Notes: generated by a model not told the origin, from the letters alone. Counted from the first letter of the stretch, positions 53,214 to 61,724 are shown. The stretch: DNA of 64,000 nucleotides from Kozakia baliensis (GCF_001787335.1 NZ_CP014674.1:2336501-2400500), one strand, 5' to 3'. A program made the numbers and translations.

Positions 53214-54235
53214 GCAGTGCAGGCGGCAATATCCGCCGCCAGGGCGTCCACGCGCGCCGGGTCGGCGTCCCACGCGAACATAAAGCGCGCACCACCGCCA
53301 ATGAAGGTATAGAAGCGCCAGCCGCGGTCCCGCAGGGCGATCAGGACGGGTTCGGGCGCGCGCAGGAACACGGCGTTGGCTTCTGCCGGGAACATCAATT
53401 CGATATCGGGCAGGCCCGCTACTTCCGCGGCCAGCCGCGCGGCGCAAGCATTGGCGTGCGCGCCGTTGCGCAGCCACGCGCCGGTTTCCAGCAGGCCGAT
53501 CCAAGGGGCGGCGAGAAAGCGCATTTTGGAGGCGAGTTGTCCGGCTTGTTTGCAGCGGTAATCGAAGCCTTCCGCCAAGGTGCGGTCGAAGAACAGGATC
53601 GCCTCACCCACCGCCATGCCGTTTTTGGTGCCACCGAAGCAGAGCACGTCCACACCCGCTTGCCATGTCATTTCCGCAGGCGTGCAGCCCAGGGCGGCGC
53701 AGGCATTGGCGAAGCGCGCGCCATCCATATGCAGTCGCAGGCCAAGTTGGCGGCAAATAGCCGAGATCTCGCGGATTTCGTCGAGCGAATAGACTTCGCC
53801 GGTCTCGGTGGGCTGGGTAATCGTCACCGCGCGGGGCTTAGGGTAGTGGATATCGGCGCGGCAGGTGGCCAGGGCACGGATATCGGCGGGCGTCAGCTTG
53901 GCGTTATCAGTGCGGGCGACCAGGAGTTTGGAGCCGTTGGAGAAGAATTCCGGTGCGCCGCATTCATCGGTTTCGACATGCGCGAAGGAGGAGCAGATCA
54001 CGCTGTTATAGGATTGGCAGAGCGCAGCTAGGGCCAGGGAGTTAGCCGCTGTGCCGTTGAAGGCGAAAAAGACTTCGCAATCCGTTTCGAACAGGCGGCG
54101 AAAGGCTTCGGCGGCGCGGGTGGTCCAGGGGTCTTCGCCATAGGCCGGGACCGAGCCTTGGTTGGCGTCTTGCATAGCCGCCCAAACCTCAGGGCAGATA
54201 CCGGCGTAATTGTCGCTTGCGAATTGCTGGGCCAC
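53210..54235 (-). CDS. Low-specificity threonine aldolase
   Basis: A 341-residue fold-type I PLP enzyme cleaving threonine (or allo-threonine) to glycine and acetaldehyde. Evidence is FASDNYAGICPEVWAAM, GTAANSLALAALC, Asp171 in LHMDGARFANA and PLP Lys204 in CFGGTKNGMAVG. It closely resembles LtaE. Coupled to the UPF0126 gene. Upstream is a highly structured 150-bp region. Acetaldehyde would join ethanol-acetic-acid metabolism. Confidence 0.94.
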   Translation of the reverse strand: MAQQFASDNYAGICPEVWAAMQDANQGSVPAYGEDPWTTRAAEAFRRLFETDCEVFFAFNGTAANSLALAALCQSYNSVICSSFAHVETDECGAPEFFSNGSKLLVARTDNAKLTPADIRALATCRADIHYPKPRAVTITQPTETGEVYSLDEIREISAICRQLGLRLHMDGARFANACAALGCTPAEMTWQAGVDVLCFGGTKNGMAVGEAILFFDRTLAEGFDYRCKQAGQLASKMRFLAAPWIGLLETGAWLRNGAHANACAARLAAEVAGLPDIELMFPAEANAVFLRAPEPVLIALRDRGWRFYTFIGGGARFMFAWDADPARVDALAADIAACTA

Positions 54236-54262
54236 GTTCGTGCTCTCCGTTCCGTTTCAAAA

Positions 54263-54419
54263 AGGCCCAAGTGCGGATCGGCGCGTGGCTCTTCCCGAAG
54301 TTGCCGGTTCTGGCCACATCCCTTCGTTTTCACGAAGGCACCACCTTGCTTGGGAGCAGGTTGGTGCCGGGTTTCGAGGCCCGGCTCTTGATGCTGGGAT
54401 TGTCCCTATCAAAGCCGGG
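54263..54419 (-). ncRNA. Candidate structured leader RNA upstream of ltaE (unidentified)
   Basis: Read on the minus strand towards ltaE, this stretch contains successive hairpins. First, GCCCGGCT / AGCCGGGC encloses TTGAT / ATCAA and GGG / CCC (54419 down to about 54378). Then GGCACCA / TGGTGCC encloses a CCTGCT / AGCAAGG stem. Then CCTTCGT-GAAA-ACGAAGG follows, a GNRA tetraloop hairpin, and finally GTGGC / GCCAC. The 3' arm AGCCGGGC can instead pair with CCCGGC downstream, giving mutually exclusive folds. I do not recognise a known riboswitch: the glycine aptamer core is not visible. It could equally be a dispersed palindromic repeat. Confidence 0.4.
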
Positions 54420-54454
54420 CATATTGCGCAATTGAGGGTGAAAAACAGAGGCGC

Positions 54455-54933
54455 TTACAGATCGAAGCGCGCACTGAGGAAAACGGCGCGCGGAACACCG
54501 ACGAAAAAGTAGCCCGAGCTTAGAAAGCCCCAATAATGGAGGTTGGTCGCGTTATCGAGTTCCGCGCGGAAGGTGACTTTATGCTGGGCGATTTGTGTGC
54601 GGTAGCTGGCGCGCAGCTTGAGTAGTGGAGAGGCCCGGGAACGGCTTGGATATGATCCGTCTGTTGGAACATGTTCTGGAAAAGCGGGATGCCTTCGATC
54701 TTCTTGCCCTGAAAATCGGGTTCCGTCTGACTGTATTTGCCGCCTTCCACCTGATCGGAGCGAATGGGCGGCAGGGTCTGGCGGGCCGACGGCTGCATAG
54801 GCAGATGGCGCGTCAGCCCCTGCCGTGAAGCGCCCGCAGTGATGTCGTGAAGGATGAATCCGATATGGAAGCGGCCTTCGAGGATGGCTTGGACGAAGTC
54901 GTATTCCGCCCAGCTTCCAGGGTTGGCATTCAT
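54455..54933 (-). pseudogene. TonB-dependent receptor remnant
   Basis: Minus-strand fragments of a siderophore-type outer-membrane receptor. One frame reads AEYDFVQAILEGRFHIGFIL, then HDITAGASRQGLTRHLPMQP and later YSQTEPDFQGKKIEGIPLFQ, typical mid-barrel sequence. A frameshift (near 54610-54640) leads into SPLLKLRASYRTQIAQHKVT, then FRAELDNATNLHYWGFLSSG and the terminal FLSARFDL at a stop (54455), the normal receptor C-terminus. The plug domain, most of the barrel and any signal peptide are missing. It is a decayed, internally deleted gene lying between GNAT and ltaE. Confidence 0.85.
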
Positions 54934-54946
54934 ATTTTTTGACGCT

Positions 54947-55495
54947 TTAGCTTTGTAAATTCTCTTGGCTTCTCTTTCTCTCGAACATCAGCGTGTCCTC
55001 CTCCATAAAGAACGTATGGGTGAGAAACGCGAAGCCAAGCTTTTGGGCGAGGCGTTTGGAAGCCTGATTGGCCGGTGCGATAATGCACACGCAGCGTTCA
55101 TATGCCGTTTGCGTGTCGAGCCAGCGCAGAGCAGCTTGCGCCCCTTCGGAGGCAAAGCCGCGCCCATGCGTCCACGAAGCCAGAACCCAGCCTGCTTCCG
55201 GCACGCCGTCGATGGAAGGCGAGAGACCGCGATGGAAGTCGCCGAAGCCGATATTGCCAATGAAGCGCCCGGTTCCCTTTTCCTCCGCCGCCCAATAGCC
55301 ATAGCCTAAAATTCCCCATAGCCCGCGATATTGCAGAAGCTTGGACCAGCTATCCTTAAGGCTTGCCGGTTTGCCGGTGGTGTATTTCGCGATGACCGGA
55401 TCGGCCCGCATGGCGGCGAAGGCTTCGAAATCGTTCTGGGTGTGAGCGCGCAAAATCATCCGTTCCGTTTCGAGAACGGGGACTGTCTCCGTCAT
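54947..55495 (-). CDS. GNAT acetyltransferase (RimJ/RimL type)
   Basis: A 182-residue acetyl-CoA-dependent N-acetyltransferase: VLETERMILRAHTQNDFEAF, FIGNIGFGDFHRG, EAGWVLASWTHGRGFASEGA (the acetyl-CoA loop) and ANQASKRLAQKLGFAFL. The RimJ/RimL class acetylates ribosomal proteins, small molecules or antibiotics; the target is unknown. It follows the PhzF gene by 10 bp and is probably in one operon with it. Confidence 0.92.
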   Translation of the reverse strand: MTETVPVLETERMILRAHTQNDFEAFAAMRADPVIAKYTTGKPASLKDSWSKLLQYRGLWGILGYGYWAAEEKGTGRFIGNIGFGDFHRGLSPSIDGVPEAGWVLASWTHGRGFASEGAQAALRWLDTQTAYERCVCIIAPANQASKRLAQKLGFAFLTHTFFMEEDTLMFERKRSQENLQS

Positions 55496-55505
55496 GCTTA
55501 ATCCT

Positions 55506-56336
55506 TCAAAGCTTCAGCGAACCGTCAATCAATGTCGTGACAGCACCGCCTACCCATATTTCACCATCCGCTTTCGTCAGGCTGATACGGCCTGCACGGC
55601 CTAACGCCGTGCCTTGGCTAGCAATATAGGAATCCGGCGCAACGCCGCTTCCCATCAGCCATTGCGCGACGGAGGCATTGAGGCTGCCCGTCACCGGGTC
55701 TTCGTGTCCATCGGAGAATGCGCGCAATTCGAACTGCGGCTCGTCATCGCCGGACTTTTCCCAGGGGCCGACCAGACCGATCTTTTGTTCGTCCAGCGCT
55801 GCGAAATCCGGTTTCGCCGCCAGCACTTCCTCGCGCGAGGACAGACGCAGGGCCAGCCAGCCGGGACCGTTATCGACCCAAGCGGAAGCCAGAATTTGTT
55901 CGGGCGTTATATGAAGCCCGGCACGGATTTTTTCCATCAATTCCGGATCGACTGGCCCGCTCCGGCACAAAGGCGGCGCGGCAAAAGCCAGTTCTCCGTT
56001 TTCACGCCGGACGCGCACCAGACCGGCGGCACATTCCTGCACCACCTCCCTGCCCTTCGGCGCACCGCCCACTTCAAGCCAAGCATGACATGTGCCGAGC
56101 GTGGGATGCCCGGCGAAAGGGAGTTCGCCATGCGGTGTGAAGATACGCACGCGATAATCCGCTTCAGGTACGGTCGGCGGCAGGAGAAAGGTCGTTTCGC
56201 TGAGATTGGTCCAATTTGCGAAGACGCTCATCTGCGCATCGTTCAGCCCTTCCGCTCCGATAACGACGGCGAGCGGATTGCCTTTCAGCGGCACGGAAGA
56301 AAAAACATCAACTTGCTTGAAGGAAAATATCGCCAT
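55506..56336 (-). CDS. PhzF-family isomerase/epimerase
   Basis: A 276-residue protein with the diaminopimelate-epimerase-like double fold. MAIFSFKQVDVFSSVPLKGN, the acid catalyst Glu in TNLSETTFLL, GELPFAGHPTLGT and HEDPVTGSLN are hallmarks. The family includes PhzF of phenazine synthesis but most members act in unknown isomerisations, so the phenazine name should not be applied. The start at ATG 56334-56336 follows GGAG. It is in a unit with GNAT. Confidence 0.92.
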   Translation of the reverse strand: MAIFSFKQVDVFSSVPLKGNPLAVVIGAEGLNDAQMSVFANWTNLSETTFLLPPTVPEADYRVRIFTPHGELPFAGHPTLGTCHAWLEVGGAPKGREVVQECAAGLVRVRRENGELAFAAPPLCRSGPVDPELMEKIRAGLHITPEQILASAWVDNGPGWLALRLSSREEVLAAKPDFAALDEQKIGLVGPWEKSGDDEPQFELRAFSDGHEDPVTGSLNASVAQWLMGSGVAPDSYIASQGTALGRAGRISLTKADGEIWVGGAVTTLIDGSLKL

Positions 56337-56416
56337 TCTCAGTGCTCCGCTCAAAGATTTTCCACCATGCTGACCGCAATCTTTCCTTGCAACGATCTCA
56401 ATCTTTCGCGGTGAGT

Positions 56417-57475
56417 CTAAAACAACAAAGCCCGCCATGCGGCCATGACGCGTTCCTTGCTGAAATCCACCGCTTTCTCTTTCGCGCGTTCGGACATTTT
56501 TTGCCGACGATCAGCATCGCTCATGAGTTCGAGTAGCGCCTCGGCCAGCGCCCAAACATCGCCCGGCGGCACAAGAAGGCCGCTTTCGCCGTCCTCGATC
56601 ACTTCCGCCGGGCCGGTCAGGCAATCGAACGCCACCATCGGCAAACCGAAGGATGCGGCTTCGAGCATCACCATAGGCAGGCCTTCGACACGCGAGGGCA
56701 CCACCATCAATCCTGTTTGCGCGAACAGCCCTTCGACGTCACTTTCCGACGGGGCGAGTTCCAGGCGACGGAAGCGCTTGGCGCGCGCGGCCAGCCCTGG
56801 TTTGTCCGGCCCATCCCCGACGATGCGAAGCCGCCAGCCTTCCGAACGCGGATCGGCCTCCACCAACGCCCAAGCTTCGACCAGCAGATCGAAACCTTTT
56901 TGCGGCACGAAGCGGCCCAACGCCAAAATCGTTTTGAGCGAAGGATCGTATGTATGGCTCGAAACCGGCGGGGCAATATTGGGGATGCAGTGCAGATTTG
57001 CGCGCGGCGCGGCTCCCGCCTCCCAGAGTTCGATGTCGCGATGCGTCAGCACCACGATATCGTTCGCCCAGCGTGCGGCGAGGCGCCGCCCCCAGCGTCT
57101 CTTGCGTTTGCCTAGATCGACGCTGAAATTGAAATGCTCCCAGACGATACAGGGAATGCCGGCCCATTTCGCCGCCGCGACGCCGTAAAGCGCGTGAGTC
57201 GCTTCCACGATCACCAGCATATCGAGGCGATGCCGCCGGATTTCGCGCACCATGCGCGCCACGAGGCGCGGCCAGGAATTGAGCAGGGAGATATGTTTGT
57301 CGAACAGGCTGGTCGTGCCGATCCGCGGGTCCAACCCAAATCGGGCCGGGCCACGGGAGAACACTTCGAACAGATGCACTTCATCGGTTTGAGCCAGATC
57401 GTTCATGACGGCGCAAGCGGCGCGTTCCGTGCCGCCATAAGCGTTGATGTGCTGAATAACGAAACCGATACGCAT
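56417..57475 (-). CDS. Glycosyltransferase family 4 (WaaG-like)
   Basis: A 352-residue GT-B enzyme: MRIGFVIQHINAYGGTERAA (acceptor side), ILALGRFVPQKGFDLLVEAW, LRIVGDGPDKPGL, and the donor motif EGLPMVMLEAASFGLPMVAF. It should transfer a sugar onto lipopolysaccharide core, exopolysaccharide or lipid, as LPS heptosyl/glucosyl transferases do. ATG 57473-57475 is used with GGGAAGC near. Monocistronic; 80 bp downstream is PhzF. Confidence 0.9.
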   Translation of the reverse strand: MRIGFVIQHINAYGGTERAACAVMNDLAQTDEVHLFEVFSRGPARFGLDPRIGTTSLFDKHISLLNSWPRLVARMVREIRRHRLDMLVIVEATHALYGVAAAKWAGIPCIVWEHFNFSVDLGKRKRRWGRRLAARWANDIVVLTHRDIELWEAGAAPRANLHCIPNIAPPVSSHTYDPSLKTILALGRFVPQKGFDLLVEAWALVEADPRSEGWRLRIVGDGPDKPGLAARAKRFRRLELAPSESDVEGLFAQTGLMVVPSRVEGLPMVMLEAASFGLPMVAFDCLTGPAEVIEDGESGLLVPPGDVWALAEALLELMSDADRRQKMSERAKEKAVDFSKERVMAAWRALLF

Positions 57476-57577
57476 ATGCTTCCCAATGCAAGGACAAGAC
57501 CTGGGCGAAAACCGTGCTTTCTGGTAGCACCCTCGGCCAGACCCGACCAGAATCCACGACCATGAGTGAGACGCGAT

Positions 57578-58600
57578 ATGATTCAAGGCCCGATTCAGAC
57601 AGATGTCGCCATCGTCGGCGCAGGACCGACGGCTCTTTTCGCGGCTTTCGAATGTGGGATGCTGAAGCTTTCCTGCGTTCTGATCGATGCGCTCGACGAA
57701 ATCGGTGGCCAATGCGCCGCGCTTTACCCGGAAAAGCCGATCTATGACATTCCGGCCCATCCCTCCATCGAAGGCGGGGCTCTGATCGCAGCGCTCGAAG
57801 CGCAGATCGCACCCTTCGATGTGCCACGCCTTCTCGGACAACGGGTAGAGGCGCTATCGGGTCATCGTGGGGCGTTCACGCTCAAAACCAGCGCGGGCGA
57901 AACCGTCCAGGCCAAGGCGATCATCATCGCCGCCGGTGCGGGTGCCTTCGGGCCGAACCGGCCGCCGCTCCACGGGCTAGAAGAATACGAGCGCAGCGGC
58001 GCGGTGCAATATTATGTGCGTCGCCGCGCGGATTTCGAAGGCAAGCGCATCGTCGTGGCCGGAGGTGGCGACTCCGCGCTAGACTGGGCGCTGTCCCTCT
58101 CGGAACTGGCGGATAAAATCTATTTGCTTCATCGTCGCGCCCGTTTCCGCGGCGCGCCTGAAACCCTGGCGCGGATCGAAGAGCAGGTCGTCGCCGGACG
58201 CATCGAGAAGATCGTGCCTTATCAGCTTCATGCGCTTCACGGCGCGGATGGCCGGTTGGAGAGCGTGGAAGTTGCGGATCTGGATGGGAACGCCCGTCAT
58301 CTCGAAGCGGACACCCTGTTGCCGTTCTACGGTCTTTCGACCGATCTCGGCCCAATCGCCAATTGGAACATCGACACGATCCGCAGCACGATCCCGGTGA
58401 CACCGTCCACGCTGGAGACGTCGCTTGCGGGCGTTTTCGCCATTGGCGACATCGCGGCTTATCCCGGCAAGCTCAAATTGATTTTGCAGGGTTTCAGCGA
58501 AGGAGCCATGGCCGCGCATGCCATTCACCCGATCGTTCATCCCGATACGGCACTTCATTTCGAGTACTCAACAAGCAAAGGCGTGCCCGCAGCATCTTGA
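57578..58600 (+). CDS. Ferredoxin--NADP+ reductase, TrxR-like type
   Basis: A 340-residue flavoprotein with two nucleotide-binding domains: VAIVGAGPTALFAAFECGML (FAD), EIGGQCAALYPEKPIYDIPA (family signature) and VVAGGGDSALDWALSLSELA (NADPH), then VFAIGDIAAYPGKLKLILQG. It lacks the CxxC pair of thioredoxin reductase, so it is the type-2 ferredoxin/flavodoxin reductase. It should supply reduced ferredoxin to radical SAM or iron-sulfur enzymes. ATG 57578 is chosen over GTG 57566. Confidence 0.93.
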   Translation: MIQGPIQTDVAIVGAGPTALFAAFECGMLKLSCVLIDALDEIGGQCAALYPEKPIYDIPAHPSIEGGALIAALEAQIAPFDVPRLLGQRVEALSGHRGAFTLKTSAGETVQAKAIIIAAGAGAFGPNRPPLHGLEEYERSGAVQYYVRRRADFEGKRIVVAGGGDSALDWALSLSELADKIYLLHRRARFRGAPETLARIEEQVVAGRIEKIVPYQLHALHGADGRLESVEVADLDGNARHLEADTLLPFYGLSTDLGPIANWNIDTIRSTIPVTPSTLETSLAGVFAIGDIAAYPGKLKLILQGFSEGAMAAHAIHPIVHPDTALHFEYSTSKGVPAAS

Positions 58601-58657
58601 GGTTATATCCGTATTCGGCTTAGGGTGCGTCATAATGCTTCAATTCCCTTGCGTTTC

Positions 58658-59779
58658 ATGAACAATTTTCAATCTCGGGCTGGAGGCTGGTTGCAGATCG
58701 ACCTCCCCGCCATCGCCGAAAACTACCGCCGCCTACGCTCACATGTCGGCAGGAACGTAAGCGTAGGCGCGGCGGTCAAAGCAGACGCGTACGGACTAGG
58801 AATCGCGCAAGTCGCGCCAGTCCTACATAACGCGGGATGTCGGCATTTCTTCGTCGCGACAGTGGATGAAGGCGTCGTGCTCCGCGAGCACATCGGTCCG
58901 GATGCAAAGATTTTTCAACTCAACGGCCCCATGCCCGGTGCGGAAAACGTGGTCTTAGCTGCCGATCTGCACCCCGTTCTCAATAGTCGCGAACAGATCG
59001 CGGGCTGGCGGCATCTTGCAAAACAACAGGGCCGTCCCCTGCCCTGCGTTCTGCAAATCGACTCTGGCATGTCACGCTTTGGACTCAGCGAAGCCGATAT
59101 CAGAGCGCTCGGCGCGGACGATGCTTTGGAAGGATTGCAGATCGAGTTGGTAATGAGCCATCTCGCTTGCGCCGACGAACCGTCTCACCCGCAAAATGCC
59201 GCCCAACTGTCGCGCTTTCGCGCGTTGCGTGCGCATCTGCCCGAAGCGTCGTCCAGCCTTGCCGCCTCAAGCGGGATTTTTCTCGGACCGGATTTCCATT
59301 TCGATCTCGTCCGCCCCGGTTATGCGCTTTACGGCGGCAACCCAGTGTTGGGCCATCCGAATCCTATGCGCAATGTCGTCACGCTTCATGCTCGCTTGAT
59401 CCAAGACCGAGTTATCGAAGCGGGAACCGCCGTAGGTTACAGCGCGCGTTTCGTGGCGCAGCGCCCCAGCCGAATCGCAACGCTCGCTATCGGCTATGCC
59501 GATGGGTTGCCACGCGCGGCGGGAGATATCGCCACCGCCATCCATCCCGCGCGTCCTGACGTCAAATTGCCGGTCATCGGTCGTGTGTCGATGGACTGCA
59601 TGGCGCTGGACGTCACCGATCTGGGCGACATGGATCTGCCGCCCGGCACATGTTTCGAACTGATCGGCACGCATCGCCCCCTGGACGATGTAGCGTCGGG
59701 GTTGGATACGATCGGATATGAACTTCTGACGTCGCTCGGGCGCCGTCATCACCGTGAATACATCGAGAGTTCTTTATGA
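58658..59779 (+). CDS. alr: Alanine racemase
   Basis: A 373-residue fold-type III PLP enzyme interconverting L- and D-alanine for peptidoglycan. Evidence is the PLP Lys41 in GAAVKADAYGLG, QIDSGMSRFG, SHLACADEP, YSARFVAQRP and the catalytic Tyr in TAVGY; RVSMDCMALDVTDL also matches. ATG 58658 (MNNFQSRAGG) is preferred to the earlier in-frame GTG/ATG; no strong ribosome site. Overlaps dadA by ATGA. Confidence 0.96.
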   Translation: MNNFQSRAGGWLQIDLPAIAENYRRLRSHVGRNVSVGAAVKADAYGLGIAQVAPVLHNAGCRHFFVATVDEGVVLREHIGPDAKIFQLNGPMPGAENVVLAADLHPVLNSREQIAGWRHLAKQQGRPLPCVLQIDSGMSRFGLSEADIRALGADDALEGLQIELVMSHLACADEPSHPQNAAQLSRFRALRAHLPEASSSLAASSGIFLGPDFHFDLVRPGYALYGGNPVLGHPNPMRNVVTLHARLIQDRVIEAGTAVGYSARFVAQRPSRIATLAIGYADGLPRAAGDIATAIHPARPDVKLPVIGRVSMDCMALDVTDLGDMDLPPGTCFELIGTHRPLDDVASGLDTIGYELLTSLGRRHHREYIESSL

Positions 59780-61035
59780 AAATCATCGTTTTGGGCGCTG
59801 GCGTCGTCGGCGTGACCACCGCCTGGTATCTGGCCGAACAGGGCCACGAAGTCGAAGTCGTGGACCGTCAGCCGGGTGTCGCGCTCGAGACGTCTTTCGC
59901 CAATGCCGGTCAGGTTTCCCCCGGCTATTCCACGCCTTGGGCCATGCCGGGCTTGCCGTTGAAGGTGGCGGGATGGATGCTGCACAAGCATAGTCCGCTT
60001 ATCATTCGAGCGGCGGCGATCAGCGTACCGATGGCGCGTTTCGTGACGCAGCTTTTGGAAAATTGCACGCACCACGCTTATGACGTCAATAAAGGCCGTA
60101 TGTTGCGCATTGCGGAATATAGCCGCGACTGCTTGGCGGAACTGCGCAACCAAACCGGTATTCATTACGATGGTAGCCAAAAGGGCCTGATCCAGCTTTT
60201 CCGCACGCAAAAGCAGATCGACCATGCGCATGAGGATATGCGCCTGTTGGGAGAGAGTGGCATCCCGCACGAATTGCTGGATGTCGATGGTATTCTCAAA
60301 CATGAGCCGGGCCTGCTTGGCGCGCGCCATCGCTTGCAAGGCGGCTTGCGTCTGCCGGGCGACGAGGCGGGCGATGCCTATCTGTTCACTAAAAACCTTG
60401 CCGCCTTGGCGGCGGAAAAAGGCGTCAAATTCCGCTTCCGCACGCGCATTGAGGCTATCGAAGCCGCCAGCGACTCGATTTATGGCGTACGCACCAGCGA
60501 AGGCCGCTTGACGGCTGATGCTTACGTTCTGGCGCTAGGCAGCTATTCGCCGCGTATGTTGGCACCGATCGAGCTTAAGCTGCCGGTCTATCCCGTGAAA
60601 GGCTATTCGCTGACCGCGCCGATCACCGATGAAAGCCGCGCACCTGTTTCGACGGTCAATGACGAAACCTACAAAGTGGCCATTACCCGCCTGGGCGACC
60701 GCATCCGCATTGGCGGCACGGCGGAACTGACCGGCTGGCGTCTGCGCCTTAGCGAGGATCGTCGTGAAACGCTTGAACTTTCTTTCAGCGAGATGTTCGG
60801 CGGCGGCGATTTGAGCCGTGCGCGTTATTGGACCGGCCTGCGCCCTTGCACGCCGGATGGCACGCCGGTTGTCGGCCCGTCTGGACGTTACGGCAATCTG
60901 TGGCTCAATACCGGCCACGGCACGCTGGGTTGGACGATGGCCGCAGGGTCCGGCAAGCTTTTGGCTGACCGCATCAGTGGACGCCGTACGGAAATTCCAG
61001 CGCTGGATCTCTCGCTGGACCGCTATACTTCCTGA
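59776..61035 (+). CDS. dadA: D-amino acid dehydrogenase
   Basis: A 419-residue FAD enzyme oxidising D-alanine and other D-amino acids to oxo acids and passing electrons to the respiratory chain. It has the FAD motif VLGAGVVGVTTAWYLAEQGH, the DadA-typical FANAGQVSPGYSTPWAMPGL, and the C-terminal GLRPCTPDGTPVVGPS and NTGHGTLGWTMAAGSG. Together with alr it forms a catabolic/recycling unit like dadX-dadA. No dedicated Lrp-like regulator is nearby. A strong terminator follows. Confidence 0.96.
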   Translation: MKIIVLGAGVVGVTTAWYLAEQGHEVEVVDRQPGVALETSFANAGQVSPGYSTPWAMPGLPLKVAGWMLHKHSPLIIRAAAISVPMARFVTQLLENCTHHAYDVNKGRMLRIAEYSRDCLAELRNQTGIHYDGSQKGLIQLFRTQKQIDHAHEDMRLLGESGIPHELLDVDGILKHEPGLLGARHRLQGGLRLPGDEAGDAYLFTKNLAALAAEKGVKFRFRTRIEAIEAASDSIYGVRTSEGRLTADAYVLALGSYSPRMLAPIELKLPVYPVKGYSLTAPITDESRAPVSTVNDETYKVAITRLGDRIRIGGTAELTGWRLRLSEDRRETLELSFSEMFGGGDLSRARYWTGLRPCTPDGTPVVGPSGRYGNLWLNTGHGTLGWTMAAGSGKLLADRISGRRTEIPALDLSLDRYTS

Positions 61036-61080
61036 TGTTTTAGGTTCCGGGCGTCTGGCCTGGAGCCTTGCCATCCATAA

Positions 61081-61116
61081 AAAAAGCCGGGAGCGGAATT
61101 TCCGCCCCCGGCTTTT
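61081..61116 (+). terminator. Rho-independent terminator after dadA
   Basis: A long stem (AAAAGCCGGG-A-GCGGAA pairs with TTCCGC-C-CCCGGCTTTT, one mismatch) ends in a T-rich run. Probably bidirectional, as the Lys/His-rich gene converges from the other side. Confidence 0.9.
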
Positions 61117-61146
61117 CTTTGCCGATTACGCCGAAACGTAATGGAA

Positions 61147-61464
61147 TCAGTTGCCCGAAGGAGCCTGATCGGCGGAAGAAGCGGCCGGAGCCTTCTTGCC
61201 GTGGTGCTTCTTGTGCTTGTGGTGGTGCTTCTTCTTCGGCGCTTCGCTCGTCGGAGCAATTGCTTCAGGAGCCGGAGCTTCTGGAGCAGTGGTCGTCGGA
61301 GCGGTCGTGCTAGGAGCAGCAGGCGCGCTCGGAGTAGCGGGCGTGCTGGGTGCTGCGGCCGGGGCATCGGTCGGAGGCGTCGTGGTTTGTGCCATCGCCG
61401 GAACAGCCGCCGACAGAGCAACGGTAGAGACGGCGGCGATCAGCCGACGGTTGAGAACGAACAT
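61147..61464 (-). CDS. Exported Pro/Ala/Thr-rich protein with Lys/His cluster
   Basis: A 105-residue exported protein: signal MFVLNRRLIAAVSTVALSAA ... AMAQ, then about 50 residues of Pro/Ala/Thr/Ser low complexity, then KKKHHHKHKKHHGKK (77-91). The basic His cluster could bind metal, heme or anionic polymers; function is unknown. The ATG (61464) follows CTGGAGCTTTTCC. A 25-bp palindrome lies 138 bp upstream. Confidence 0.8.
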   Translation of the reverse strand: MFVLNRRLIAAVSTVALSAAVPAMAQTTTPPTDAPAAAPSTPATPSAPAAPSTTAPTTTAPEAPAPEAIAPTSEAPKKKHHHKHKKHHGKKAPAASSADQAPSGN

Positions 61465-61601
61465 GGAAAAGCTCCAGGTACAAAAAAACTTTCACTGACG
61501 CCCAACGCTGCCAAAGACGCTCCTGCGGAACGCGCTTTAACTCTCGCGCATGGACAATTGTTTAATATCACGACGGCACAGACACGTCTCGTATTAAAGT
61601 T
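61465..61601. promoter_or_regulatory. Leader region of the Lys/His-rich gene
   Basis: A 137-bp region between the start codon of the Lys/His-rich gene and the palindrome. On the minus strand it includes TATTAAAC-like and TTTAATACG-like elements that could be -10 boxes. No other feature recognised. Confidence 0.35.
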
Positions 61602-61626
61602 CTGTGTTATTGGCCCGATAACACAG
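61602..61626. promoter_or_regulatory. Perfect 9-bp inverted repeat
   Basis: CTGTGTTAT-N7-ATAACACAG. No T-run follows, so a terminator is unlikely. The 25-bp dyad is typical in size for a dimeric repressor. It sits upstream of the Lys/His-rich gene; a second minus-strand promoter there would start nearby. Confidence 0.6.
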
Positions 61627-61666
61627 CCATGACGCATGTCTGCCTTAATAAGGACATTATCAAAAG

Positions 61667-61704
61667 AAAAAGCGCGCGACAGATGCCTCCGCCGCGCGCT
61701 TTTT
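61667..61704. terminator. Terminator after typA
   Basis: AAAAAGCGCGCG pairs with CGCGCGCTTTTT (12 bp, loop 14 nt). On the minus strand it follows the typA stop (61725) by 20 bp. Confidence 0.85.
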
Positions 61705-61724
61705 ATTAACAAAACGCTGGGAAA

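Noticed and set aside
54360-54390. T-arm-like CCGGGTTTCGAGGCCCGG
   Set aside because: The loop is eight bases and no cloverleaf surrounds it; treated as part of the structured region before ltaE.
54263-54419. Glycine, cobalamin or ZTP riboswitch upstream of ltaE
   Set aside because: Short matches (GGTGCC, CGGCAACT, TTGGGC) occur, but the conserved cores and their order are missing; kept only as an unidentified structured region.
55506-56336. Phenazine biosynthesis from the PhzF-like gene
   Set aside because: No other phz gene is nearby and most PhzF-family proteins are unrelated to phenazines.
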